From Melioribacteraceae bacterium 4301-Me (GTDB taxonomy: Bacteria > Bacteroidota > Ignavibacteria > Ignavibacteriales > Melioribacteraceae), in the NCBI GenBank assembly GCA_041538185.1, contig JBGORM010000002.1, positions 523,259-587,258 on the forward strand: a stretch of 64,000 nucleotides of DNA. The letters are read 5' to 3'. Shown piece after piece: positions 1-8,484 of this stretch (the first letter of the stretch is position 1; each line of letters starts with the position of its first letter). The translations under genes and the position numbers were made by a program. Under the pieces are notes generated by a model. It made no database searches, was not told the origin of the DNA, and was given only the letters and a program-made list of their open reading frames with translations.

Positions 1-81
1 GAGGTACGTAGTACTATAATAGCATTAAGAAAAAGCCAAACTGATTTTATTTATGTAAAAGATATTAGAGAGGAGAAATAA
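1..81 (+). CDS. feoA: FeoA, C-terminal end (partial)
   Basis: The window opens inside a reading frame that runs from base 1 to a TAA at 79-81. The visible residues include [13 protein letters not shown] followed by an IYV segment. This resembles the end of the small SH3-like ferrous iron transport protein A, whose family ends in a (V)RG/ST..ALR(K/R)S/E..I.V pattern. The stop lies one base before the ATG of the FeoB GTPase gene, as expected for a feoAB operon. The rest of the gene is outside the window. The call rests on about 26 residues plus context, so it is probable rather than certain. Confidence 0.7.
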   Translation, partial: EVRSTIIALRKSQTDFIYVKDIREEK

Positions 82-82
82 A

Positions 83-892
83 ATGTTCGACCAAAGCGTA
101 TGTGAAACTTGTCCAGCTCATAATGTGAATAACCTTGTGAAGCTTGGAATCGATATGAAAGATTTCGATTATGTTATTGCTTTGTGTGGCAACCCTAATA
201 CTGGTAAAAGTACGGTTTTTAATGCTTTGACAGGACTTAAACAACATACAGGCAATTGGCCTGGTAAAACAGTTACACGTGCTGAGGGAGGATTCAAATA
301 CGGGAATAAAAAATATAAAATTGTAGATTTACCAGGCACTTATTCTCTATTATCTACAAGTGTAGATGAAGAAATTGCGCGAGATTTTATTTTATTTGGT
401 CAACCTGATGTTACTGTAGTTGTGGCTGACTCAACAAGATTGGAGAGAAATCTTAATCTCGTACTTCAAGTTCTTGAAATTACAGATAGAGCAGTGCTGT
501 GTTTAAACTTGATTGATGAAGCTGAAAGACATAATATTAAAATAGATAGTAGAAACCTCTCTAAAGAATTGGGAATCCCTGTAGTACCAACCGCTGCAAG
601 ACAAAAGTTAGGTATTCCAGAACTTCTTCAAGCCATTGACGAGGTAGCTACAGGGAAATATGTATGCCGTCCTTACAGAACCACAAGTGAATTTAGAAAT
701 GTTTCCCATGCTGTAAATGAGCTTCAAAAGATGCTCTCAAAGGAATTTCCAAATTTACCTAACACACGGTGGATAGCGCTCAGATTGTTAGAAGGTGATC
801 AAAAAATTATTGATGCCCTTAAAAATGGAGAACTGCAAAATCTAACTCAACTTAGTTCTAAAGAGGGAAAAAATGAATGGATTAATAAATAA
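83..892 (+). CDS. feoB: FeoB GTPase (N-terminal half of split FeoB)
   Basis: This is the cytosolic G-protein part of the ferrous iron transporter FeoB. The G1 P-loop GNPNTGKS lies at residues 36-43, GNWPGKT of the switch/G2 region at 57-63, G3 DLPG at 82-85 and G4 NLID at 142-145. A helical domain follows to residue 269. A CxxC pair (Cys7, Cys10) precedes the P-loop. There is no membrane segment: FeoB is normally one chain of about 700-800 residues, and here the gate domain is in the next gene, which overlaps by 20 bases in another frame. An AGGAG Shine-Dalgarno site lies at 70-75, before the ATG. The function is known from the family; the two-subunit working form is inferred. Confidence 0.93.
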   Translation: MFDQSVCETCPAHNVNNLVKLGIDMKDFDYVIALCGNPNTGKSTVFNALTGLKQHTGNWPGKTVTRAEGGFKYGNKKYKIVDLPGTYSLLSTSVDEEIARDFILFGQPDVTVVVADSTRLERNLNLVLQVLEITDRAVLCLNLIDEAERHNIKIDSRNLSKELGIPVVPTAARQKLGIPELLQAIDEVATGKYVCRPYRTTSEFRNVSHAVNELQKMLSKEFPNLPNTRWIALRLLEGDQKIIDALKNGELQNLTQLSSKEGKNEWINK

Positions 893-2306
893 TTCTAAAG
901 AATTAATATTAGCTACTGCTAACAAAATTCGTTGGGAAATTGGTGAAAACTTACACGATGTAATTACTGAGGCTATTTATAAGGACGCAGAAAAAATTGC
1001 CTCAAAGGTGATTACTAAAAACCAATCTAAACGTAAACTTGATTGGGATACTCGAATTGATAAACTTGTTACAAGCAGAATTTTTGGCTTACCAATTATG
1101 ATGCTTTTACTTGCAATTGTTTTTTATATTACTATAGTTGGAGCTAATTATCCTTCAGATTTAATTTCTGATGTGTTAATTGGTAAAATTTATCCGTGGC
1201 TTAAGTTAGTTGCTCTAAAATTTTCAGTTCCTCATTGGATTTCTGGAATGTTTATAGATGGAGCTTATTTGGCTATGGCTTGGGTTGTTAGTGTTATGTT
1301 ACCACCAATGGCTATTTTTTTCCCATTGTTTACGCTTTTGGAAGATTTTGGTTACTTGCCAAGAGTTGCATTTAACTTAGATGGTATTTACAAAAAGATA
1401 GGTGCACACGGTAAACAGGCATTAACAATGAGCATGGGTTTTGGGTGCAACGCCGCAGGTGTAATTGCTACAAGAATTATTGATAGCCCACGTGAAAGAT
1501 TAATAGCAATAATTACAAATAATTTTTCTCTTTGCAATGGCCGCTGGCCCACACAAATATTAATTGCAACTATTTTTATTGGCGGCGCAGTCCCGGCTTA
1601 CTTGGCAGGTATAGTGTCTGCAGCTGCAGTAGTCTTTGTTGCATTATTAGGAGTAATTTTTAGCTTTGTAGTTTCATGGGGTTTGTCTAAAACTATTCTT
1701 AAAGGCGAAGCCTCTACCTTTTCACTTGAACTGCCGCCATATAGACCCCCGCGTATTCTTCAAACTCTTTATACTTCTTTAATTGATAGAACAATATTTG
1801 TTCTATGGCGCGCAGTAGTTTTTGCATTTCCTGCAGGTATAGTTATTTGGCTTGTTGCTAATGTTAAGTTTAGCGGGATTAGTATTGCAGAATACTTTAT
1901 TGATTGGGTAAATCCATTTGCATTTTTGTTCGGATTAAACGGCGTAATTTTGCTTGCTTACATTATAGCAATACCTGCTAACGAAATTGTTATACCAACT
2001 ATTTTAATGTTGACTGTATTAATAACAAAATTACATGGACTTGGTGCTGGTGCTGGCGTTATGTTTGAAACAAGTTCTATATCTGATACTGCACTAATAT
2101 TAAATGCTGGAGGATGGACATTATTAACAGGAATAAATTTGATGCTTTTTAGTCTGCTGCATAATCCATGCTCAACTACAATTTATACTATCTATAAAGA
2201 AACAAAAAGTGTTAAATGGGCCGTGATTTCTACTATTCTGCCAATTATATTAGGTTTTACAGTTACTTTTTTTGTTACACAAATCTGGAGATTAATTAAT
2301 CAATAA
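873..2306 (+). CDS. feoB: FeoB membrane permease (C-terminal half of split FeoB)
   Basis: This is the membrane gate part of FeoB. About 60 soluble residues come first, then multiple membrane helices from about residue 72. The conserved FeoB gate motif appears as GFGCN...GVIATR (189-201, Cys192), and a second conserved cysteine region reads SLCNGRWPT (219-227, Cys221). Together with the 269-residue GTPase, the total of 746 residues equals one normal FeoB. The ATG at 873 has its own Shine-Dalgarno site (AAGAGGG, 861-867, inside the upstream gene), which supports separate translation. Removing one A from the A6 run at 868-873 would fuse the two frames, so an indel or transcriptional slippage is the alternative explanation. 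Confidence 0.92.
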   Translation: MNGLINNSKELILATANKIRWEIGENLHDVITEAIYKDAEKIASKVITKNQSKRKLDWDTRIDKLVTSRIFGLPIMMLLLAIVFYITIVGANYPSDLISDVLIGKIYPWLKLVALKFSVPHWISGMFIDGAYLAMAWVVSVMLPPMAIFFPLFTLLEDFGYLPRVAFNLDGIYKKIGAHGKQALTMSMGFGCNAAGVIATRIIDSPRERLIAIITNNFSLCNGRWPTQILIATIFIGGAVPAYLAGIVSAAAVVFVALLGVIFSFVVSWGLSKTILKGEASTFSLELPPYRPPRILQTLYTSLIDRTIFVLWRAVVFAFPAGIVIWLVANVKFSGISIAEYFIDWVNPFAFLFGLNGVILLAYIIAIPANEIVIPTILMLTVLITKLHGLGAGAGVMFETSSISDTALILNAGGWTLLTGINLMLFSLLHNPCSTTIYTIYKETKSVKWAVISTILPIILGFTVTFFVTQIWRLINQ

Positions 2307-2354
2307 AATTTGTAGCCTTGTAAAAATTTTTGTGAACTAATAAACGGGAAATAT

Positions 2355-3464
2355 ATGATAGATTCATCAACTAAAAAGATGTGGCAGAAACACTTGCAAG
2401 GTGAAATTGATTCAGCTTACTTATACAGAGTGCTTGCAAGTTTAATAGATGATGAAAAGAAAAAAAATATTTATTTACAAATAGCCGAAATAGAAGACAA
2501 GCACGTTAATGCATGGAAAAATCAATTTAGTAAATCTGGCATTAAAAATTCACTTACAGAGCCGTCAACCAAGGCAAAGATTTTTGCATGGTACTCAAAA
2601 AAATTCAACACTTATTTATTAGAACAGTATATGCTTAAGAATGAGGCTTCAGAAGTAAAAAGTTATTTTGACTTATATAACAATGCATCTGAAATTTCAA
2701 CAAAAACAATAGCGCTCCAACTTGCAAGAGATTCCGCTGAACATGCTAACAGTCTTATGCAGACTGGCGGTGTTAACGAAGAACCGTGGCACAGCAGTGA
2801 ATCTGGTGGCCTGTTAAGAAATGTAGTTTATGGTTTTAATGATGGTCTTACTGCAAATTTTGGTCTTATAGCAGGTATGATTGGCGCTGCCGCTCATCCA
2901 CAAATTATTTTAATTTCTGGAATGGCAGGCATGATTGCAGATGCACTTTCAATGGGCTCTTCAGGCTATTTGGCAGCTGTAAGTGAAAAAGAAGTTTATG
3001 ATTATGAAAGGAAAATGGAAGCTGAAGAAATAAAGCTAATGCCCGAGTTAGAAACTGAAGAGTTGGCTCTGATTTATGAGGCAAAAGGATTAAACTCTGC
3101 AGAAGCTCGTAGACGAGCAGTTGAGGCTATGAAAAATCCACAACAAGTTCTGGAAGATAAAGTAAAAGAAGAACTTGGAATTGTAAAACGATCTTTGAGC
3201 CCATTTAAAGAAGGATGGGTTACTGGTGTAGCAACAGCAATTGGTGCCTTTATTCCAGTTTTCCCTTTTTTCTTTTTTTCAGGGGGTCTGGGTATTTGGA
3301 CTTCGTTCATAATTTCAATGGTTGCTCATTTTGCTGTAGGAGCAGCGAGAAGCTTTTTTACGGGAAGAGGAATTTTTAGAAGCGGCTTTGATATGTTTGT
3401 AGTGGGATTCGGTGTAGCTGCAGTCGGTTATATCCTTGGAGAATTGATTCTAAAATTTTTATAA
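2355..3464 (+). CDS. Ferritin-like / VIT1-family iron transporter (MbfA-like)
   Basis: This is a two-part membrane protein. Residues 1-140 form a rubrerythrin/ferritin-like helical domain with carboxylate and histidine iron ligands (GEIDSAYLY around Glu17, AEIEDKH around Glu45-His50, and an AEHAN segment later). From about residue 150 a VIT1/CCC1 domain begins (NVVYGFNDGLTANFG), with several membrane helices to the C-terminus. Family members (erythrin-VIT1, MbfA) move iron out of the cytoplasm and protect against iron and peroxide stress. It stands 48 bases after feoB in the same direction, so uptake and export or detoxification genes are neighbours. The family call is firm; the direction of transport is inferred from characterised homologues. 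Confidence 0.88.
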   Translation: MIDSSTKKMWQKHLQGEIDSAYLYRVLASLIDDEKKKNIYLQIAEIEDKHVNAWKNQFSKSGIKNSLTEPSTKAKIFAWYSKKFNTYLLEQYMLKNEASEVKSYFDLYNNASEISTKTIALQLARDSAEHANSLMQTGGVNEEPWHSSESGGLLRNVVYGFNDGLTANFGLIAGMIGAAAHPQIILISGMAGMIADALSMGSSGYLAAVSEKEVYDYERKMEAEEIKLMPELETEELALIYEAKGLNSAEARRRAVEAMKNPQQVLEDKVKEELGIVKRSLSPFKEGWVTGVATAIGAFIPVFPFFFFSGGLGIWTSFIISMVAHFAVGAARSFFTGRGIFRSGFDMFVVGFGVAAVGYILGELILKFL

Positions 3465-3472
3465 GAAAAAAA

Positions 3473-4282
3473 TTGTCATTGCTTGAAATTAATCAAACAA
3501 AGTCATTCTTACTGTTTATCCTGATAATTGAGGCATTGTTTAATCTAATAGTGTATTCTCAGCAAAATGTGCCTCAGTTAAATACGGATAGACCAGATAA
3601 AACAGATTCGCCTGTAGCACTAAGTTCTGGATTTGTTCAGCTTGAATCAGGATTTAGTTATGAATTTTCTGAATTGGAGAAAACTAATTATAAGTCAGAA
3701 ACCTTTTTTATCCCAAGTTCCTTGCTGAGAGTTGGTTTAATAAAGAATTTGGAGTTGAGAATAGCGGGTCTTTATCAGGTAAACAAACCTACAGTGAGTG
3801 GACAAAAGTTAAATATTAATGGGTTTTCAGACATTAACATTGGTGCTAAAATTCAGTTCTTAACAGAATCTTACCCCATTCCAGCTTCAGCATTTATTAT
3901 TGGATTAAAATTGCCAATCGGTAGTCCCGAGTTAAAACCAAATACAGTTGAACCAGAAATAATTTTTGCTATTGCACGTTCTATAGGAAAAAATGCGTCT
4001 TCAAGTATAAACATAGGTGTCAATTGGAGTAATAATTTTGATTTGTTAAGTTATGCTTTCAGCTATAGTTTTAACTATAGTTTATTTTCTGATTTGGTAT
4101 TTTTCGTAGAATATTATGGTAATTGGGTGCATAAGTTCAACCCCTTGCATAATGTAGATGGGGGAATATATTATCTTATCTTACAAAATTTTCAGTTAGA
4201 TATTTCCGCTGGAGGTAAAGTGAATAGAGATGAGAATTACTGGTTTGTTTCGTCTGGCTTTACTGTACGTCTGCCTAATTAA
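3473..4282 (+). CDS. Putative outer-membrane channel-like protein (Phenol_MetA_deg-like)
   Basis: A 269-residue protein with a hydrophobic N-terminal signal segment (about residues 10-28, ending YSQQ) and then alternating aromatic/polar strands typical of a small outer-membrane beta-barrel. The motif NTDRPDKTDSP, followed by GFVQLESGF, resembles the family annotated as transporter / MetA-pathway of phenol degradation. True substrates of that family are mostly unknown, and the phenol name should not be taken literally. The start is a TTG eight bases after the VIT gene, with no strong ribosome site, so it may be translationally coupled. It could serve the iron block as an outer-membrane partner, but that is only positional inference. 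Confidence 0.6.
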   Translation: MSLLEINQTKSFLLFILIIEALFNLIVYSQQNVPQLNTDRPDKTDSPVALSSGFVQLESGFSYEFSELEKTNYKSETFFIPSSLLRVGLIKNLELRIAGLYQVNKPTVSGQKLNINGFSDINIGAKIQFLTESYPIPASAFIIGLKLPIGSPELKPNTVEPEIIFAIARSIGKNASSSINIGVNWSNNFDLLSYAFSYSFNYSLFSDLVFFVEYYGNWVHKFNPLHNVDGGIYYLILQNFQLDISAGGKVNRDENYWFVSSGFTVRLPN

Positions 4283-6414
4283 GTTTTGTTTTCATTGTGG
4301 AGTATACTTATAGTCTGTTTTGTCCAATGCCTTATTAACCACTCTTGGTAATTGACATTTTGTTCATAAAATACTTTATGGTTGAACACATATTTCCCGG
4401 TAGGGAGTAGAACCCGGGCTTTTTGGTTATCTTCTAAGGCTTTCAATAAAACATTTTCGATGATTATTTTTTTATACTCTGTGTTTTCAATAGGAAAAGC
4501 AGCCTCAACCCTTCTATCTAAATTTCTTTGCATAAAGTCAGCACTGCCGGCATAAAGAATTTCTTTGCCGTTATTGTAGAAATAATATAAGCGGTTGTGC
4601 TCTAATAAACGTCCAACAATGCTAATTACACGAATATTTTCACTTAGTCCTTGAATTTGAGGAATTAAGCAACATATCCCTCTTACAATAAGTTCTATTT
4701 TAACACCTTCTTGAGAAGCTTTATAAAGAGCTGCAATAATTAACGGATCTACAAGGGCATTTAGTTTTAATATTATGTGTGCCTTTTTTCCTTGTCGAGC
4801 ATATTTAATTTCATTTTCAATAAATTCTATAATTTTTTCTCGGGTATTTATTGGTGAAACAATAAGTTTATTGAATTGTTTTAGTTCAGAGTATCCAGTA
4901 AGAAAATTAAATATTTCTGATACATCAGAGCATATTTTTTCATCGGCAGTAAAAATTCCAATATCGGTATATAGTTTTGCTGTTTCTGGGTTGTAGTTTC
5001 CCGTACTTATATGTGCATATCTTTGCACACCATCAATTTCTTTTCTAACAACGAGGGTCATTTTTGCGTGAGTTTTTAAGCCGACAAGTCCATATACAAC
5101 ATGGACGCCTGCTTTTTCAAGTTCTTTTGCCCAGTAAATATTATTTTCTTCATCAAAGCGAGCTTTTAGTTCAACTAATACAGCTACTTGTTTTTTTCTT
5201 TCAGCAGCTTCAATTAGGTATTTTACAATGGGCGAATCTTGTCCAATTCTGTAAAGAGTTTGTTTAATTGCAAGCACATCAGGGTCTACAGATGCTTCTT
5301 TGATAAATTCTATAACGGGTGTAAAAGAATCGTAAGGGTGATGAAGCATAATATCTTTTTTCTTAATGAGAGAAAAAATATTTTCTTCTCTGTCCACTAT
5401 GTAGGGTATTGATGGGTGGAATGATTTTTCTTTAAGAGAGGGAATTGGCAAGTCGTATAGTTGTATTACATCGCTTAATCCCAAATTACCATCGATGATA
5501 TGGACATCGTTTCGAGTAATTTCTAAATTTTCTATTAATGTGTCAATCATAAAATCAGGCATAGTGTTTTGGACTTCAAGACGAACGACAGAACCAAATT
5601 TTCTTTGTTTGATATTTTCCTCGATTACTTCCAATAAATCATCAGCCTCATCCTCTTGGATTTCTAAGTCTGTATTGCGAGTAATTCTAAATCTATGGGC
5701 TTCTAGTATTTTATTGCCTGGGAAAAGTTTGGGAAGATTTTCTTTAATTAAATCGCCCAGCCAAATAAACTTAGCGGTAAAATTTGTATTGCCGTTTCGC
5801 TGTTCCAGTTTAACTATGTGATCAATTCTAAGTAAACGTGGTAAGATGGTAGGTACTTTTATTCGTGCAAAATGCTTTTCACCTTTTGAGTTTTCCACGA
5901 GAATTGCAAAGCTTAAGCTTAAATTAGAGATGTAGGGGAAGGGCCTGCCGGGGTCAAAAGCTAACGGAGTCAAAACAGGGAAAATTTCTTTAGTAAAATA
6001 TTGATTTAAAGCTTCTTTTTCCCTTGCTTCAAGTTCATCCATGTTACAAATAAAAATTCTGTTCTCTCTTAATTCCTGCAATATTACTTTATTCCAATAC
6101 TCATAAATTTCATTAAGCATTGGTTGAACTGTTTTCTCAATTATTTTTAACTGTTCTATTGGTGTTAATCCATCTATAGTTAATTCGAAAATGTTAGCTC
6201 TGACTTGTTCTTTAAGTCCGGAGACCCTAATCATGTAAAATTCATCAAGGTTAGAAAAGAAGATAGAAATAAATTTTATTCTATCTAAGAGTGGTAGATT
6301 TGTATTAGTAGCTTCTTGAAGAACACGCCTGTTAAATTCTAACCAGCTGGTTTCTCTGTTGAAGAAGTTTTTTGGATTGAAATATTGTGATAAATATTCT
6401 TTAGTAAGTTCCAT
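4279..6414 (-). CDS. ppk: Polyphosphate kinase 1
   Basis: This enzyme makes inorganic polyphosphate from ATP, reversibly, through a phosphohistidine intermediate. The N-terminal domain has the typical NRE(T/L)SWLEFN start. The phospholipase-D-like catalytic halves carry the autophosphorylated histidine in KTHAKM (His449) and the second conserved histidine in LLEHNR (about residue 600). HISTGNYN and SADFMQRNLDRR are also present. The length of 711 residues matches the family. The gene is convergent with the upstream outer-membrane gene, and their stop codons overlap in a shared TTAA. No partner phosphatase (ppx) is next to it. It is probably membrane-associated, as in other bacteria. Confidence 0.96.
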   Translation of the reverse strand: MELTKEYLSQYFNPKNFFNRETSWLEFNRRVLQEATNTNLPLLDRIKFISIFFSNLDEFYMIRVSGLKEQVRANIFELTIDGLTPIEQLKIIEKTVQPMLNEIYEYWNKVILQELRENRIFICNMDELEAREKEALNQYFTKEIFPVLTPLAFDPGRPFPYISNLSLSFAILVENSKGEKHFARIKVPTILPRLLRIDHIVKLEQRNGNTNFTAKFIWLGDLIKENLPKLFPGNKILEAHRFRITRNTDLEIQEDEADDLLEVIEENIKQRKFGSVVRLEVQNTMPDFMIDTLIENLEITRNDVHIIDGNLGLSDVIQLYDLPIPSLKEKSFHPSIPYIVDREENIFSLIKKKDIMLHHPYDSFTPVIEFIKEASVDPDVLAIKQTLYRIGQDSPIVKYLIEAAERKKQVAVLVELKARFDEENNIYWAKELEKAGVHVVYGLVGLKTHAKMTLVVRKEIDGVQRYAHISTGNYNPETAKLYTDIGIFTADEKICSDVSEIFNFLTGYSELKQFNKLIVSPINTREKIIEFIENEIKYARQGKKAHIILKLNALVDPLIIAALYKASQEGVKIELIVRGICCLIPQIQGLSENIRVISIVGRLLEHNRLYYFYNNGKEILYAGSADFMQRNLDRRVEAAFPIENTEYKKIIIENVLLKALEDNQKARVLLPTGKYVFNHKVFYEQNVNYQEWLIRHWTKQTISILHNENKT

Positions 6415-6491
6415 TATTAGAAATCATTTATTATTTACAAAATTAGTTTGCTGTATTAAAATAGCTAATAAACTTGTTTATTAGTCTACGA

Positions 6492-6977
6492 TTATTTTAG
6501 CTTACGAGCAGAAACGAAATTATCTATGTCGTAATCAATGTATTTTTCAGGCATAGGCATTCGTCTAATTTTTACATTTGCTTTTGCAAAAAAATGCTCC
6601 GCTAATGTATCATGATATTCGGAAAAAATAACAATTTCTTTAATGCCTGCAGTAATTAAGGCCTTTGAACAATTTGTGCAGGGCATGTTTGTAATATAAG
6701 CTGTAGCACCTTGCGTGCTGATTCCATGTGAAGAACATTGTAAAATTGCGTTCATTTCTGCGTGTATAGTTCTTACACAATGATTGTCAACAATCATACA
6801 CCCAACATCTTCACAATGTTCATCGCCGGGTATAGAACCATTGTAGCCGGTAGATAGTATCTGCTTATCTTTAACAAGCACACAGCCGCAATGCATTCTT
6901 GGGCATGTAGCTCTTTCAGATACTAACATTGCTAATTTGAGAAAGTATTCATCCCACGATGGTCTTTTTGGTTTCAT
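6492..6977 (-). CDS. dCMP / cytidine deaminase family protein
   Basis: A 161-residue zinc-dependent deaminase of the dCMP deaminase (ComEB-like) type. It converts dCMP to dUMP for thymidylate synthesis. The zinc site is complete: HAE (His72, catalytic Glu74) and PCTNC (Cys100, Cys103). The dCMP-family insert with extra Cys/His residues (CPRMHCGC, GDEHCEDVGC) and the substrate loop TGYNGSIPG are visible. The length fits the family. It lies 77 bases downstream of nothing on its own strand except the reductase side, so it may be transcribed alone or together with ppk. The substrate is assigned from the family and not proven here. Confidence 0.9.
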   Translation of the reverse strand: MKPKRPSWDEYFLKLAMLVSERATCPRMHCGCVLVKDKQILSTGYNGSIPGDEHCEDVGCMIVDNHCVRTIHAEMNAILQCSSHGISTQGATAYITNMPCTNCSKALITAGIKEIVIFSEYHDTLAEHFFAKANVKIRRMPMPEKYIDYDIDNFVSARKLK

Positions 6978-7015
6978 TTAATATGCTCGTTAAAATTATT
7001 AATAAATATAAGTAA

Positions 7016-8068
7016 TTAAAATGAGTCCTCGTATAAAATTACAACATCATCGCTTGCAGGGTGACCAACACAAGTTAAACAATAGCCAAGTTTTATTTCA
7101 TCTTCAGAGAGTGCAGTTTGTTCAATTAATTTTAATTTGCCTGAGAGTAGTTTTGCACGACAAGTTCCACATTCGCCTATTTGACAGGAGTTTGGTAATT
7201 CAAGCCCAAGTGATAAAGCTTTTTGTAAAATTGTCTCGTCAGGTTTAATTTTTATTTTATGTGCTTTGTCCTTAAATATTATAGTGATATCGCGTTCTAC
7301 CTCTTCGGTTTGATCGGCTTCATTTAGGATAGAAATGGTAAAATTTTCTCTATGTATTTTTTTCTTTGTAATTTTTAATTCAACTAATGCATCTAATACA
7401 TTTTTCATCATGCCTTCAGGTCCACATAAATAGTATTCAGCTTTTTCTAAAATATCAAAGTTAAATTTTGATAGGTATTCAATAGCTTTTTCTTTTGTTA
7501 TTCTCCCGGTATCGCCTTTCCAATCGTCAGACGGTTGTGTAAGTGTATGCTTAAGAATAAAATTATTTGGAAATCTTAGTTGCAGCTCCTCAAGTTCTTC
7601 TTTGAAGATGATATCTTTTTCTGTTTTATTAGAGTAATATAAATAAACTTGAGGTTTTTCCTTTTCAAGCAGAGCAGTTTTTAAAATAGAGTAGAGCGGA
7701 GTTATTCCGCTTCCTGCACCAAACAAAAAAATTTTTTTTCCGTTGCCATTGGTAGAGTAAACAAAATTACCAAGTGGAGGCAATGAGTATAATATATCTC
7801 CTTTTTTAATTTCATCTAGTAACTTATGTGAAGCGAAGCCATTTTTTACTTTTTTTATGGTTATGCGGATAGTGGGTAAATCGTATGGTGAGGAAGAAAT
7901 TGAATAGCCCCTTCTAATTTCTTCGCCGTCTATGTTAAACAAAAGGGTCAAAAATTGACCGGCAAGGAAGTCTACCTTTAAGCCATTTTTTTCAGTTAAA
8001 ATAAAGCTGACAGTATCATGGGTTTCTCTAATTATGTTTTTTACCTCAAGATGTAGAAGTTTTTCCAT
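7016..8068 (-). CDS. Flavin / [2Fe-2S] ferredoxin-NAD(P)H oxidoreductase (PaaE-like)
   Basis: A three-module electron transfer protein. An FAD-binding barrel has RGYSISS (53-59). An NAD(P)-binding domain has GAGSGITPL (about 117). A C-terminal plant-type ferredoxin domain has cysteine ligands Cys295, Cys300, Cys303 and Cys333 (CX4CX2CX29C). This order matches the reductase components of ring-hydroxylating systems such as PaaE and KshB. No oxygenase component is in the window, so the acceptor is unknown and the phenylacetate role must not be assumed. It might instead serve a desaturase or general electron transfer. The next upstream signal is the terminator of the small RNA locus, so the gene probably has its own promoter within 8069-8110. 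Confidence 0.85.
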   Translation of the reverse strand: MEKLLHLEVKNIIRETHDTVSFILTEKNGLKVDFLAGQFLTLLFNIDGEEIRRGYSISSSPYDLPTIRITIKKVKNGFASHKLLDEIKKGDILYSLPPLGNFVYSTNGNGKKIFLFGAGSGITPLYSILKTALLEKEKPQVYLYYSNKTEKDIIFKEELEELQLRFPNNFILKHTLTQPSDDWKGDTGRITKEKAIEYLSKFNFDILEKAEYYLCGPEGMMKNVLDALVELKITKKKIHRENFTISILNEADQTEEVERDITIIFKDKAHKIKIKPDETILQKALSLGLELPNSCQIGECGTCRAKLLSGKLKLIEQTALSEDEIKLGYCLTCVGHPASDDVVILYEDSF

Positions 8069-8099
8069 TAATAAAAATCTTTATTAAAATTTGAACTTA

Positions 8100-8203
8100 C
8101 AAAAATAAAAAACCGTTATGGTGAGGGCAAACCATAACGGCTTTAATAGTGAGATAAGGAGGGTAATTCACTAATTTAAGGGCGCTGATTTTGTTTTTGT
8201 CAA
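8100..8203 (-). ncRNA. Candidate small RNA with C-rich (anti-Shine-Dalgarno) loops
   Basis: Read on the minus strand, two hairpins follow each other. The first pairs TAGTGA (8173-8168) with TCACTA (8152-8147) around a 15-base loop that contains ACCCTCCTTA. The second is a strong 10-bp stem (8140-8131 with 8122-8113) with the loop TTGCCCTC, followed by TTTTTTATTTTT, which is a classic factor-independent terminator. CCUCCUU in the first loop can pair with AAGGAGG ribosome sites, as in known C-rich-loop regulatory RNAs. A TACAAT -10-like element at 8211-8206 would start a transcript of about 95-100 bases. The 5' end and expression are inferred. No reading frame was found here. Confidence 0.45.
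8113..8140 (-). terminator. Strong rho-independent terminator
   Basis: A perfect 10-bp stem (CCGTTATGGT with ACCATAACGG) closes an 8-base loop. On the minus strand it is followed by an uninterrupted T6, then ATTTTT. The tract on the plus-strand side is weak (CTTTAATA), so the terminator acts on leftward transcripts coming from the sensor kinase or from the candidate small RNA. It separates these from the reductase gene that starts at 8068. Confidence 0.85.
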
Positions 8204-8484
8204 TAATTGTACCATTATTATAAGAATAAAATATGCTCGTTTCTTTATTTTTTAAAACGCCTTTTATGTCAAAGGAAAATATTACATGAAATAGTTACTT
8301 TTTACCGATTGTGTTAATTCTAAGTTTTCTAATGAAAGACTTGCTTTTCGGGTTGATAAGTCATAATCAATTTTAAATAAATCATTCGTCAAACGGGAAT
8401 AATTATACTAGTCATTTAATCTGAAAAGAGAATTGATAAAAAGAGTTTCACTGTTATTAATGATGGTTAGATTACAGTATAATT
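8204..8484. other. Intergenic region upstream of the candidate small RNA
   Basis: Together with 8069-8203 this makes a gap of about 415 bases between two leftward genes. I found no convincing reading frame on either strand. Minus-strand promoter-like elements include TTGACA at 8272-8267 and 8203-8198, TATAAT at 8222-8217 and TACAAT at 8211-8206. None forms an ideal pair with a 17-base spacer, so the exact start of any transcript is open. Confidence 0.5.

Noticed and set aside
873..892. Programmed -1 ribosomal frameshift between the feoB parts
   Set aside because: Joining the frames needs a +1 (or -2) shift, and there is no X-XXY-YYZ slippery heptamer in the correct phase. The independent start with its own AAGAGGG site explains translation better.
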